51,052 bases of DNA. Origin: Litomosoides sigmodontis (taxonomy: Eukaryota > Nematoda > Chromadorea > Rhabditida > Onchocercidae). The translations under genes were made by a program, and so were the position numbers. The notes beneath the pieces were generated by a model. That model had not been told where the DNA came from and did not search any database. It worked only from the letters and a program-made list of their open reading frames with translations. Positions 36,961-48,500 of this stretch are shown in pieces. How positions within the stretch are numbered: the first letter of the stretch is position 1; every line of letters starts with the position of its first letter. The stretch covers positions 1,529,220 to 1,580,271 of the forward strand of contig OY718804.1 in NCBI GenBank assembly GCA_963070105.1, in the 5' to 3' direction.

Positions 36961-37640
36961 AAGGCAAAAATGGAGCAAACAAAACCATTAGATTTATTAT
37001 TGCAAAAAGTGAGTGTGAGAGACGAGTGAATTACTATTCCCCTTTTCTTTTAATTTACAAAGCAAAATTAGAGCAATTGGTTGAAAAAAAACAATTTTTT
37101 CACTTTTCAACATTTAGCAAAATTTCAGTGTGCAAAAGAACAAAACAAAACAGTGAAGCTTGAAGTAAATCAGGTGCAAGCAGCAGCATTCCAGGTCATT
37201 GGTTGAAAAGAAGCCGTACCGTTGTTCCGGATGTCGGAAAGGTTACTTTCATCTACCATCGTTGAAAATTCACTGGAGGTGTCGTAGTGGTGAGGAGGGT
37301 CCAACGGTTGTTGTTCGACGTGCGGGAAAATGCGCTTTTTTCGATGCGTCTAATTTTTTAAAAATATCCGCTTGATACACATCCATCAAAACTGGTGCAT
37401 TTGTTCAATATGCGGGAAAGCTTTTGTTCATTTGATAAATAAATTTGAAAATTCAGAACATCACACATACCGGTAAAAAAAAAAAAAAAACAAAACCGTA
37501 CAAGTGCGTAACGTGCGGAAAACGTTTTTGCCGCTTCATTCAATTTGAAGAGACATCAGTTGATGCGCAACGATGAAGAGCATTCATTCAATGTGCAAGA
37601 AATTATTCTCTTAAATTTTTGAATTTTGCTAAATCATTAA
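36961..37640 (+). pseudogene. Decayed C2H2 zinc-finger gene
   Basis: A leader-like acceptor (ATTTCAG, ending 36960) precedes ATG at 36970. The first exon (MEQTKPLDLLLQK) ends at a good donor (GTGAGT, 37009). A second exon opens at 37129 (CAKEQNKTVKLEV) but stops at 37204. In other frames follow recognisable zinc-finger pieces: KKPYRCSGCRKGYF (about 37206), CSTCGK (about 37308), CSICGKAF (about 37401) and KPYKCVTCGKRF (about 37494). The second His is often missing, stops and frame changes separate the fingers, and a 16-nt A-run sits in the TGEKPY-type linker at 37474-37490. This is what remains of a tandem C2H2 DNA-binding protein. Unusual splicing could rescue parts, but not the internal stops. 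Confidence 0.65.
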
Positions 37641-37963
37641 ATGAGAGAGACGTATCGCTGAAAAGGCGCACTTGTTCAACTTTGCAATAGCAATTACGTG
37701 AAAGTAAGCGTAAAACGTGATAGCAAAAAGAACTTACGTCTCCTTTCATGCAACTGTAAAAGCTAAAAACATTTCATGTTGAAGCCATACGCTCCTATTT
37801 CTAATTATTTTTCAATTCATGACAGAATTTTTGTCAACTCTTCGTTGCTTATTTAATTTTGCTAATTTATTCTTTATATTTGTCACACTCATCCTCACAT
37901 TTCATTTCTCTCTTGCTGGTGTGAATATTTAAAATGATGCACGGAATGATTTCCATTGATTGA

Positions 37964-38400
37964 TTAGAACATTAAAATCGTAGTGTACGAAGATACAAGC
38001 TCAGGCTGATCAAGAACACTTGAAAAATGGCGGAATAATCCCATCACCGTGTCGAGGTCCGCTAGGAAAAAGACGAAATTGAAAATAAATTGAAAATTTA
38101 GAAATTGCCATTGCTTGAGAAATTGAAAATAAAAATTGTCTGAAATGCACTTGATGTTGGACATCTTGTAGAAATGCCATATTGGACATTTCTCGTTTTC
38201 TGTCAATTGGGATTACCGTCTGTGAGTGTCCTCTCAGTAGCGTAAATTTGTTGCATTTCTGCGATTTCAATAATTCAATGAGCTGCAGCAATGTAGAGGA
38301 ATGAATTGCGAGAAATAATAGGAAGTGACCCTCGAACTCGGTCGGACATTTCATTAACAACTGACCAGCTGCTATTCGTTTCAAGCAGTAGCATTACTTT
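37964..38400 (-). other. Unrecognised minus-strand open frames
   Basis: One frame is open for 124 codons (38384-38010). A second frame, starting after a TTTTCAG at about 38412, reads as plausible protein (e.g. SDRVRGSLPIISRNSF) but contains two stops. The stretch has a less AT-rich texture than its flanks. I recognise no family. It may be a decayed gene or element, or chance. Confidence 0.2.
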
Positions 38401-38546
38401 CACTGTCTGAAAATTACATTTTCACGCGCTCTGCAACAAATGTTGGTAATTTGAAAGGTATTTAATGCATGCGCTATTTATTCAACATTTTTCTTCACAT
38501 TATTTCAGCATAATTAACATTCTTTCACTGTCATGGATGTTTTTGT

Positions 38547-38910
38547 TCTTTAATTTTTGTTATTTTAGTAACAATAATAATAATAAATAATAATAGTAGT
38601 TAATCGTATGATAATGAGTATTAATGATAGTAAATAATAGTAATGATAAAATAAATAACTAATTAATTAATTAAGAAGTTTTTGATCTTTAATTTTTATA
38701 GTTTTAGTAACAATAATAATAGTAACTAATAATAGTAATTAATCATATAAATAAGTATTAATAATAGTAAATAATAGTAGTAATAAAATAATCAATTAAT
38801 TAAGAAGTTTTTGATCTTCAATTTTTGTAATTTCAGTAATAATAATAATAACAGTAATTAATCATACAATAATAAGCATTATTTACAGTAACTAATAGTA
38901 ATAACAATGA
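38547..38910 (+). repeat. About 129-bp tandem repeat, nearly three copies
   Basis: Units contain CTTTAATTTTTGTTATTTTAGTAA-like starts (quoted in part), AAT/AGT-rich middles and the marker AAGAAGTTTTTGATC at 38673 and 38802, a 129-bp period. The third unit is incomplete. Confidence 0.8.
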
Positions 38911-41139
38911 GCCAATAATGAATGCACTACTTGACCTGAAATGCCCAACGCTGTTTCATGATACTAGCGCAGTATCACCGCTTCCATTAGCATTTTTTTC
39001 CACAAAAAAAAAAAAAAAAACATTTCAAACATTCTCCACTCCACCTTTCATCCATCCATCTATCCCACCTATCCACTCATTTCATTTCCTGTTAATTCCA
39101 TCGGCTTCACCCTTCACCTTCCTTTTCTCTCCCTCCTACATTTACCGTCAAAAAAAAATTCATGGAAATATCTGTACGCTCTGATAGCAAATTAAAATTT
39201 CTCCACACTTCCTGAATAATTCATCTCTTACATTTCCATCCTCACAGCGCTCAATTGTCGTTGTGGAGGAAACTTGCGGGAAGTTACTTCTTACAATTAT
39301 CATTGAATTTAAATGCAAATTTCACTTTTCCCTCATTTAACACTTTTCCTTTTAGTTTTTTCTTTTTTTTTTTGTTTTTTTCATTTATTGTTATTTTCAC
39401 ATTTTGTTGTGTTCCAATTAGTGCAAGAAAAATTATGGGTGCAAAATAAGAATAAAAAATCAGTTTACTTTTTCAACTTTTTTTTCTCCTCTAAAAAAAA
39501 CTTCATTTCACTTTTTCACTTTTAAAAGAAGAAAAGTTTGAATGAGTGGAAATTTTTTTTCCATTTATTTTGTTTGTTTATTTATTCATTTATTTATTTC
39601 ATTTTTGCAGTAATTTTTTTTACTCATAACATTTTTCATATTTTTTCACTCATTCATTTAAAAATTAATTGCTATTTTCTTGTTTAAAGTTTAATGAAAG
39701 TTATTTTTTTTCTAATAGATGGAGCAAATTTATGAAACAATCTTATCTATAAATGCAAGCAATACAATCTATTAAATTTTAACAAAGTGCTTTTTCCCTC
39801 AACCACCAAAAAAAAAAAAACTCTTCGTTAGGTACACCTGCTTCGCCCTTAATTAGCAAAAAAAAAAGTTAAACGAATATTTCGAGTAATTTTAATTGAT
39901 TGCTCTGTATAATTTAATATAAGTTGTACCAAAAAAAAGAATTATCCAAAGATTTTTGCTTTTTTAATTATCGATAAAATTACGTCTGTAACGTAAGCAA
40001 TTTCAGTATTAAAATGATAACACATAGATCAATTCATCATTTTTTTACAGTTATTCTTTTACAGTCTTTGAATAGAGTTATTATGAAATTTTAAATGGAA
40101 AAATAATTACTAAAATAGTGAAATTATTTTGACAATAATTTTTATATGAAATTTTTTTAGGCGTAAAATTTGAAGAAAATAATAATTTACTATAATGAAT
40201 TTTTTTTTTGCTTTTTCTGCTTATTCCACCATTCTGCTCTGAGTATTTTGATGCTCGTAAAGCATAAGCCATTTTTTTTTACGTGTACTTATTTCACGTA
40301 GATTTTATTTTAAGGAAAAGACCAACATCAATTGAGGATGTTATATAAAATCAAACCACCGCCATGTAGTCAGTCAAATATGATGAGCGGGTATGATGAG
40401 CCTTAAAAAAAAAACGAAACAAGCTAGCAAAGGAAGTAGAGAGAGGGAGAGAGAGAGAGAGAGGGAGGAAGGGAGGGAGGGAGAAAGCGAGGGAAAGAGT
40501 GATGAATTGAAAGAAGATGAGGAGATTGGAGAGAAGCCTGGGATGATGTGTCCTCTTCTTCCTCATCTAAACACACAAGAGACTAGGCTCATTTTGTCCA
40601 TTATGTGTAAGGATGTTGTTTGGCCAATGGCGACAATTAGGAAAAAGCATTCTGTTGATAATAGAAGTGAGAGGGAGAGAGAGGGAGAGAAAAGAATGGT
40701 TTAATTAATGATAGAGGAGGAGGAGGGAGAAAGAAGAGATGAGTGAGTTTGTGATAGTTCTAATTTTTGAACTCAAATCCTTCCTTCCTTCCTTCCTTTC
40801 TTCTTCAATTCCCTTCATTTCCATTCATCTTTTAAATTTCTCTCCCTTTCTCTCTTTCTTTCTTCTCCTCACTCTTTTTAGCTCTTTCTTTCTACATTTG
40901 AATATTCCTAAATGTTATAGCATAAATTCTCAGCTAATATTGTTCGTACTAGCAGCGCTGAGTTGATGTGTTATATTGTGAAAAATTGAAAATATCCTTC
41001 TACAATCCTTCTTGATAAGTGATCAATGTTATCACTGATCTTCCATTTCCTATCATTTCATTCTTCTCCTATCACCTTCCTCCCTTCTTATCATTTCATC
41101 CGTTGCTCATTTACATGTGGTTAATTAAAGGGAGAGTTG
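38911..41139. other. Intergenic, T-rich with GA tracts
   Basis: Long T and A runs and a GAGA/GGGA tract at 40438-40500, with a second GAGAGG patch at 40668-40735. A CTTC patch lies at 40782-40803. A 103-codon + frame across the GA tracts is Arg/Glu-repeat driven and not accepted as a gene. Confidence 0.5.
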
Positions 41140-41815
41140 TGAGGCTTTTGCCTCAAATGAGATTGTATGGATTTAGCTGATGGAGCCTTAAGGCTACCAT
41201 AAAATTCATCCACAGCTTAATGCCTTAGCGATAGGAAAGGAAGGAACGATGAAATGGAATTGACTTTGTCCTAGCTGCTAGCATCGTAAAAGATGAAATC
41301 ATTCATGTTAGCCGTTGTACCATTTGAATGTCTGAAGCGTTTCTCACGTAATCCTCTTCATTATTTAGGCAAATACTATGATAGAAATAATTTATTTAGA
41401 TGATGAAATAGCACGTGTAAATAGCACGTAATCTTACGTGTAACTACTAGCACAACAGCATCTCACTGTGTTAGCTATGCTAATTAGCATGTACGGAGGA
41501 ATTACAACATTGCAAACTGTGATACTATGCCCATAGGCTTTTATTTTTTGCTACAACGAATGAAATTCCATCTCGTAAATGGGAAATTGTATTCTATGGG
41601 AACTGAATTTTCTAGCAATTTTGCTTCATCGGCCTGCCTTGGCCCTGCCTTGCGTGAGTTATACCAAAATAAGCCTAAGCCTATGAGTCATCCTCCTCTT
41701 AGCCTTTTAAAAGCCCACAGATCGTCGTGGAATGCTGGGAGCCTGGAGCCTATAGTTGTTCGCAAGCATCCATCCCTCATCCGTTATAATCGTTGCAATC
41801 ACTGTAGCAGTTAGT
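41140..41815. other. GCCT-rich island of unknown nature
   Basis: Compared with its flanks this stretch is richer in G+C and full of GCCT/AGGC words: TGAGGC/GCCTCA hairpin with a TTTT loop near 41151, AGCCTTAAGGCT palindrome near 41184, and (TAAGCC)2 at 41670-41681, the complement of the nematode telomere hexamer. A perfect 14-bp palindrome ATGCTAATTAGCAT is at 41477-41490. A 95-codon + frame (41527-41814) has no recognised domain or clear splice context. Confidence 0.4.
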
Positions 41816-43473
41816 AATCATTCCATTTCTCTTCTTTCTCACTCATCCTCTCTCTCTCTCGCTCTCTCTCTCTCTCCCTCTTCATTCATTTCATATAAAT
41901 AATTGTTTTAATTGCTTAATATCTTCTACTAATATGAAATTAAATATTAAAAAAAATTTGAAATTTAAAATTGTTTTTACGAGTTAAAATTTGAGTAATA
42001 ATTGTAAGAAAGGAATGGTACAATTCATTATTGTTTATTTGATTAGTATTTTAAATGATTATTTTTTGTGCAACAAATTATTGAAATTTCATTGCTCTGA
42101 CTCTCCTCCATTAATACTAGTCTTATTATGCGATCACAATTTACTATCGTATGACTGATATTTATTTACTGATATACTGATAAGTAAAGTGATCGCATAG
42201 TTCAATTACAAATTAATACTTCAAATTAGGCTTAATTTTGGAGCACTTTACATAACCTATTTTCGTACATAAAGATTTGTTTGTAACAGAAGAGGAAGGT
42301 TGAATTAGCGATGTAAAATTCACAAGAAATGTACCACCGAAAGTTAAAGGAATCTAGGAAATCTAAATTTTTATTTTATATTTTTCTATTTTAATTTTGA
42401 ATTGTTCCTTTACTTTTAACCCTACTTCTTTTTTTGCTAAAAAAAGTGGTCGAATTATTCCAATTCAAAATTTTACATATTGAAATTTATTTATTACTGT
42501 TCGAAAATTTTCACTTATTCTATCAACTCTATTAAATTTGAAAAGTTTAATCGTAATTTTCGAGTTTTCCATTTTTTTTTTAAAATTGAACTGAAAATAG
42601 TCTTTTATTCGTTAAAGCAGGTGTGTGCTAGTAATTCATTTTTTCACTGTTTCACTTCCTCAATCTGATACATTCACAATGAATTTCATTCATAAACAAC
42701 AATGCTTCCTACAGTTAACTTAATCGATAATCGTCTAATTTTGTAAACTAAAAAAATTTTATAAACTATGATTTTTAAGATTTAACGTATAATCATTAAT
42801 TTGAATATTTTCCATCAACATAGAAAGAGCGACAGCAACACTAGCAACTAACAAACGAGGATGAGAGGAAAATTAGGAAGTGAAAATTGCAGCAAAAAAA
42901 AGGGCAAAAAAAATTTATCAATTTTCAATTATCATACACTACTCGTTCACAATTTGAAATAATTTTAAAATTTCTCCACAACAATAACAATTCTTAATTT
43001 ATTGCTGCACAAATAATGCATAAGTAATATTTTTGTTTGTGTGAAAAAATTTTGACGATTTTTTCCTATGTAACTTTTTTGCAAAAAAAAAAATTCAACA
43101 AATTATTGTTTTATTTTCTCTTTTTTTTTGAAATAATTTTATTGTTATCTGTTTGCTAAAACATCTCAAATGAATTATACTATTTGAAATAGTTAATGAA
43201 AGTTTTGAGGTAATTTTTTGTTAGCTAGCAGATCCAATGTCATTCAATAAACAATGTTCATTTAATTCTCTAAGCTTACACATAATTTATCTTGCTAAAG
43301 TTAAATTAGCTATAAAGTTTACTGTTGCAAAATTGCCTCGCTCTTCCTCCCTGCCATTGCGCTCATTAAAAAATGAATAATTTTTGCGTGTTAATTAGGA
43401 GGAAGTGCAATTGGCGTACAATTCCTTCGCTCAATCAACATCCTAAATCACCTAAAATTTGAATATTTCCCAG
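41816..43473. other. Intergenic, AT-rich, containing one long hairpin
   Basis: A CT tract (41845-41880) is followed by AT-rich unique DNA. Apart from the hairpin at 42127-42199 I see no feature. Confidence 0.5.
42127..42199 (+). other. 73-nt hairpin, microRNA-precursor-like
   Basis: Left arm 42127-42148 and right arm 42179-42199 pair over 11 uninterrupted bp (TATGCGATCAC with GTGATCGCATA). After a 2-nt bulge they pair over six more (TTTACT/AGTAAA) and then ATC/GAT. The loop is about 30 nt. Arm length (22 and 21 nt) and loop size fit a microRNA precursor. I do not recognise a known family seed, and pairing does not continue below the base of the stem. Confidence 0.35.
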
Positions 43474-43499
43474 TTATTAGTGAAATCCAAAACGATCAA
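43461..43499 (+). promoter_or_regulatory. Probable SL trans-splice acceptor of the p35 gene
   Basis: ATTTCCCAG ends at 43473, 26 nt before the ATG at 43500. It could accept a spliced leader or join an upstream non-coding exon. Confidence 0.4.
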
Positions 43500-45339
43500 A
43501 TGGGTGCTTCTCTAACGTCACCCTTGCCGCATCGACCACCGTCAACAAATGTTTGCAATCACTTATTTGTCGCTTCACCAGATGCGCCATCATCACTTTT
43601 CCGCCATCATCCCGCTCCTCTAGCAGCGGTTGAATCGAAGAAGCAATCGGTATTTGCGGCAGGATGGAATTGGTCCAAGAAAGCTGCGCAACAGGTTCAC
43701 CTAACTTTTCTTTTCTCTCTTAGGCCTTCAATGTTTTAATAAGTATAATTTATTTGGAAAAAGAAAATTCGCTACAAATTGTGCCAATTTTATTATCGTA
43801 AGAAATATTTGTTGAATTTGAACAAAAGGAAAAAAAAGACGAAGAAATACTCACAGCTCGATAGCTTAGCTTATTTATACGTTCACGTACAAAAAATACT
43901 ACGTCAAAAATACCACGTACGCGTGTGAGATATGCTTGTCGTAAGAAATATTTGTTGAATTTGAACAAAAGGAAAAAAAAGACGAAGAAATACTCACAGC
44001 TCGATAGCTTAGCTTATTTATATGTTCACGTACAAAAAATACTACGTCAAAAATACCACGTACGCGTGTGAGATATGCTTGTCGTAAGAAATATTTGTTG
44101 AATTTGAACAAAAGGAAAAAAAAGACGAAGAAATACTCACAGCTCGATAGCTTAGCTTATTTATACGTTCACGTACAAAAAATACTACGTCAAAAATACC
44201 ACGTACGCGTGTGAGATATGCTTGTCGTAAGAAATATTTGTTGAATTTGAACAAAAGGAAAAAAAAGACGAAGAAATACTCACAGCTCGATAGCTTAGCT
44301 TATTTATATGTTCACGTACAAAAAATACTACGTCAAAAATACCACGTACGCGTGTGAGATATGCTTGTCGTAAGAAATATTTGTTGAATTTGAACAAAAG
44401 GAAAAAAAAGACGAAGAAATACTCACAGCTCGATAGCTTAGCTTATTTATATGTTCACGTACAAAAAATACTACGTCAAAAATACCACGTACGCGTGTGA
44501 GATATGCTTGTCGTAAGAAATATTTGTTGAATTTGAACAAAAGGAAAAAAAAGACGAAGAAATACTCACAGCTCGATAGCTTAGCTTATTTATATGTTCA
44601 CGTACAAAAAAAATACCACGTACGCTTGTGAAATATGCTTGTACTTCAGGAATTATTATTACATTTATTATTATGTAAATTGTTACGTCAGATATTTATT
44701 TCATTATTATTAAAAATTATTTTTGTTATTATTGCTTGGTTTCGCTCGCCAGCACTAATTCAGCAAATGAATGCATTATTATTGTTCATTTAGTGCACTT
44801 AATCAAACGAGTAAACAACAACAATTAATTAATAAATCGATCAGTAACGCAACACATGCATATATATGTACACGCATATGCACACGCATACAAACGCACA
44901 CACACGTTCACCGTACACATATGTGCGCATACAAGCATGCAGGCACACATACACACATACACACAGACACGCACACACACACACACGTAACACACATGTA
45001 TATATATATGTACATGCACATGCACACGCAAACACACGTAGACATATGTGCGTATACAAACATGCAGACACACATACACACACATGGAACACGCACATGT
45101 GCACATGCACACGCACACACATACACTCACATACACACACACACACACACAAGCTTTCATCATCCCTGTGCCGCCAGGCCACATAGGCTCATTTTCCATT
45201 TCAAGCTTTTTTTTCCCTATCAATTCTTCTTGAAGCTGTCTCGACACTGTTCAGCGGTGCAGGACGAACATCGCTTCAATTTGACTTCAATTTTTTTTTT
45301 GGCCCAATAACTTCCAAATGATTGCAATGGGATGATGAA

Positions 45340-45370
<31 letters not shown>

Positions 45371-45529
45371 GAGGGGGAGGAAAAGAAAGAAAGAATATTT
45401 GTGAAAATGTAACGAATTGGGAAATCGTTGCATTTAGAAATGATCGTTTCATTAATTTTATTTATTAAATTCGTTTTTTTTCCTTTTTTAAAATTTAATT
45501 AATTTGTTCTTCTCTATTAATTAAGTGTT

Positions 45530-45566
<37 letters not shown>

Positions 45567-48500
45567 TTAAATTTGCATATTTCCTGCTTGGCCTATTCAT
45601 TTTCATCCCTTCCCCTCACCGCCTATTTTGTCGTACGTTTTTTTTTATGAACTTGAAAAGGGGCTAGCTAAAAACTAATTAATGGGAATGAAAAGATGGA
45701 ATTATTTCGCAATCCATTTTTTTTTTTGTTTGATGAATGGTTGCCGCTGGTTGAGAGGGATGGAAAAGGGATGAAAGCTTTTACGACTCATTTTCGAAAC
45801 GTTGCATTTTTGCGCTAATTTATCTTCGTCTGAATATTAGCAGCGAGTAAGTGCAATTTCAATATTAGTAAATTAAAAAACATTTTAACTTCAGCAAAAG
45901 AAAAGGTTCAAATTTCGAATAACAATTTTGAGTTTTTTTAATTTTCAAAAATTTTTCACAAAATGGAACTAACAATTATTGAATGCAATTTTTTTTATTC
46001 ATCAAGCTTAATTAACTTATTGATTGAATTGTTGTGTGGTGGATTATTACGTGAAGCGGGAAGTAAATTAATGACGTAAATTTAATGTATTTTTAATAAT
46101 TCTTCGTTCTCTTCGAATTAAATTATTTAATTTTGAAAGTATATAAAGACGCATGACGTCAGCATTCGGGCAATGTTTCAATCGTTTCTACGCTTTCCAC
46201 AATTTTCTACTGTTGGTTAATTTTATTAAAATTATTTTTAACAGCTTTGAGATTAAATAAAATTTGAAAAAATGCAACAAGACACTTGAAATTTGTCAAT
46301 ATAAATTTGCTTGCAAATGTTATATTTTGTAGTTTAATGTTAATATAAAAATCAACGTAAGTGTTATATTTTCTATAAATGAACAGATGAAAGCACCATT
46401 TTGAATATGTTTTCTAAAAAAAATTTATGCTTTTTCAAAATTATATTTTAATTTGTTTAAATGAAATTTTGTGCTTCTTTCCTCCTAAAATTACATTTTA
46501 TTTAACGTTTGTTTTTTTTGCACTTTAATAAATTAACTTTCAAATAGTTCGTTTTTTTTCAATTTCAAAATCCTTTCAATTTAAATACATTTTTGTTGAT
46601 GTTTGTTTTGTATAAGCATAATTTTGATTAATTTAAATTACTCTTTTTCTTCCCTTTTAATTTCTAGCTAATTTATTTACAATTAAAGTATAGCAAATTC
46701 ATGCACAGTGCTTTATCTCCGTTTAATAAAAGTAAAAAAAAAAACTAAAAGAAATAGAATAGAAACCAAAGAGAGAGAGGGGCACAGAGGGAGAGGGAGA
46801 GGGAGGGAGAAAGAGAGGGGGAGAGTGATAGAAAAACAAAACTTGAAGATAAATTTTCATTTTCTCACATTTCTTTTTCTATTTCAAATTCTTTTTATTT
46901 TCTATTATAAAAGTATAACAATTCTAAACTAAAAGTTGCATTTACATTATCATTTTGTTCTCCCTCTTCATTTATTTCACTCTTTTCATTTCAAAGCACA
47001 ACTAGCTTCAAAGAGCTCTTGCGCAAGAGGTTTTTGGAAACTTATTTTAAGCCGTTACTGTAGCACTTTTAGCGGATTTCTGTTTTTGTCATTCCACGTT
47101 TTCTTTTTTACGGTATGTACTTAAATGCATTACCACTTATCATTATCACTTATCGCTATCACTTATCAATCCGCTCATCTTTAATTCATCCGCTGCAACG
47201 ATTTTGCAAACATTTGTCTTACGCTTCCCTCATTTTATTGTTTTAATTCAAATTTACAATATGCTTAAATAGTAATTTTAATTTTCAGAATTTTTTTAGA
47301 GGGTTTCTTTTTTTATTTCAAATTATTTGCATGAAAAAAAAATTTTTTTTCGTCAAATTTCAGCTTCAAATGCAATCGCAAACACAAAAACAGCGAGCTA
47401 CAGCAGTAACACCACATTCTACCGATTCCATGCTACTATTAGCGGCAAATCAAGCAGGAAAAGATTCACGTGAACTTCCGTATACGCAATTATCCGTAAC
47501 CTTAGATAGTAATCAAAATTATAAAAAGTATGAAATAGCAGGAGCAACAACAACAACAACAACAACAGTAGCCACAACAGTAACGACAACAACAACAACA
47601 GTAGCCACAACAGTAACGACAACACCAAATCGAGCAAAGAATCGGCGGAATTCACTGTTTGTTGTTGACACGACAACTGTAATACCGAATTATTACAATA
47701 TACGGAAGGAGATTAAACCTGAATTGAAACTTTGTAAACAGGTGTGTTACAAGCATTCTTCATTTTTTCCTTTTTTTTTCTAATTATTCTAATAATTCCA
47801 AATTTTTTTTTCATTTAAAAGGTGAATCAAAAATAATTTTTTTTAAATTTTTTTTTGCTTTTTTTGCAAAATTTTATTATTTTAATTAAAAAATTTCTTT
47901 CTTTAAATTTTCGCAGCATAATATTTATTAGTGTTTAAACTTACATATCATTTTTTTCCGTTTTTCTTCCCCTCTTTTTCACCCTCTCTAAATTATTCGA
48001 TTTCACTATTTGCTGAATATATCAGCGAAAACATTTTAAACAATTTCATTGCATGTTGCATTGTAAAATTTGAAATTAAATCTGAAATAAAATGAAAATG
48101 AAATGCCATGTATTCGATGTTACACATTAGCCGAAAATCAAAAAAAAAAATCAAAAATCACTGTCAAAAAATATTGTGTTAAATTTTACTTTCCATTTGA
48201 TTAAACATTTTCCATTCCTAAATTATTGTTTCCTTCCTTGTTCTCTTTTTATAGCCAAACAAAAGTTGACAATAATTCTAGATGAAGTAAACATTGAATT
48301 TTAGTTTTTAAACAAGCATTACTGAAGTGATTGTTGAATTTCATCCCCACCCNNNNNNNNNNNNNNNNNNNNNNNNNNNNNNNNNNNNNNNNNNNNNNNN
48401 NNNNNNNNNNNNNNNNNNNNNNNNNNNNNNNNNNNNNNNNNNNNNNNNNNNNNNNNNNNNNNNNNNNNNNNNNNNNNNNNNNNNNNNNNNNNNNNNNNNN

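Noticed and set aside
38320..38360. Minus-strand GTTCGAG resembling a tRNA T-loop
   Set aside because: Flanking bases do not form the T-stem and no acceptor or anticodon arms can be built.
40393..40704. 103-codon + frame with Arg-Glu repeats
   Set aside because: GA/GGGA tract artefact with no domain or convincing splice context.
43750..44540. Five overlapping 70-codon minus-strand frames
   Set aside because: Identical copies come from the 143-bp repeat; the period is not a multiple of three and the frames overlap one another.
44771..45310. His/Thr-rich and Cys/Val-rich frames on both strands
   Set aside because: CA-repeat artefacts within the first p35 intron.
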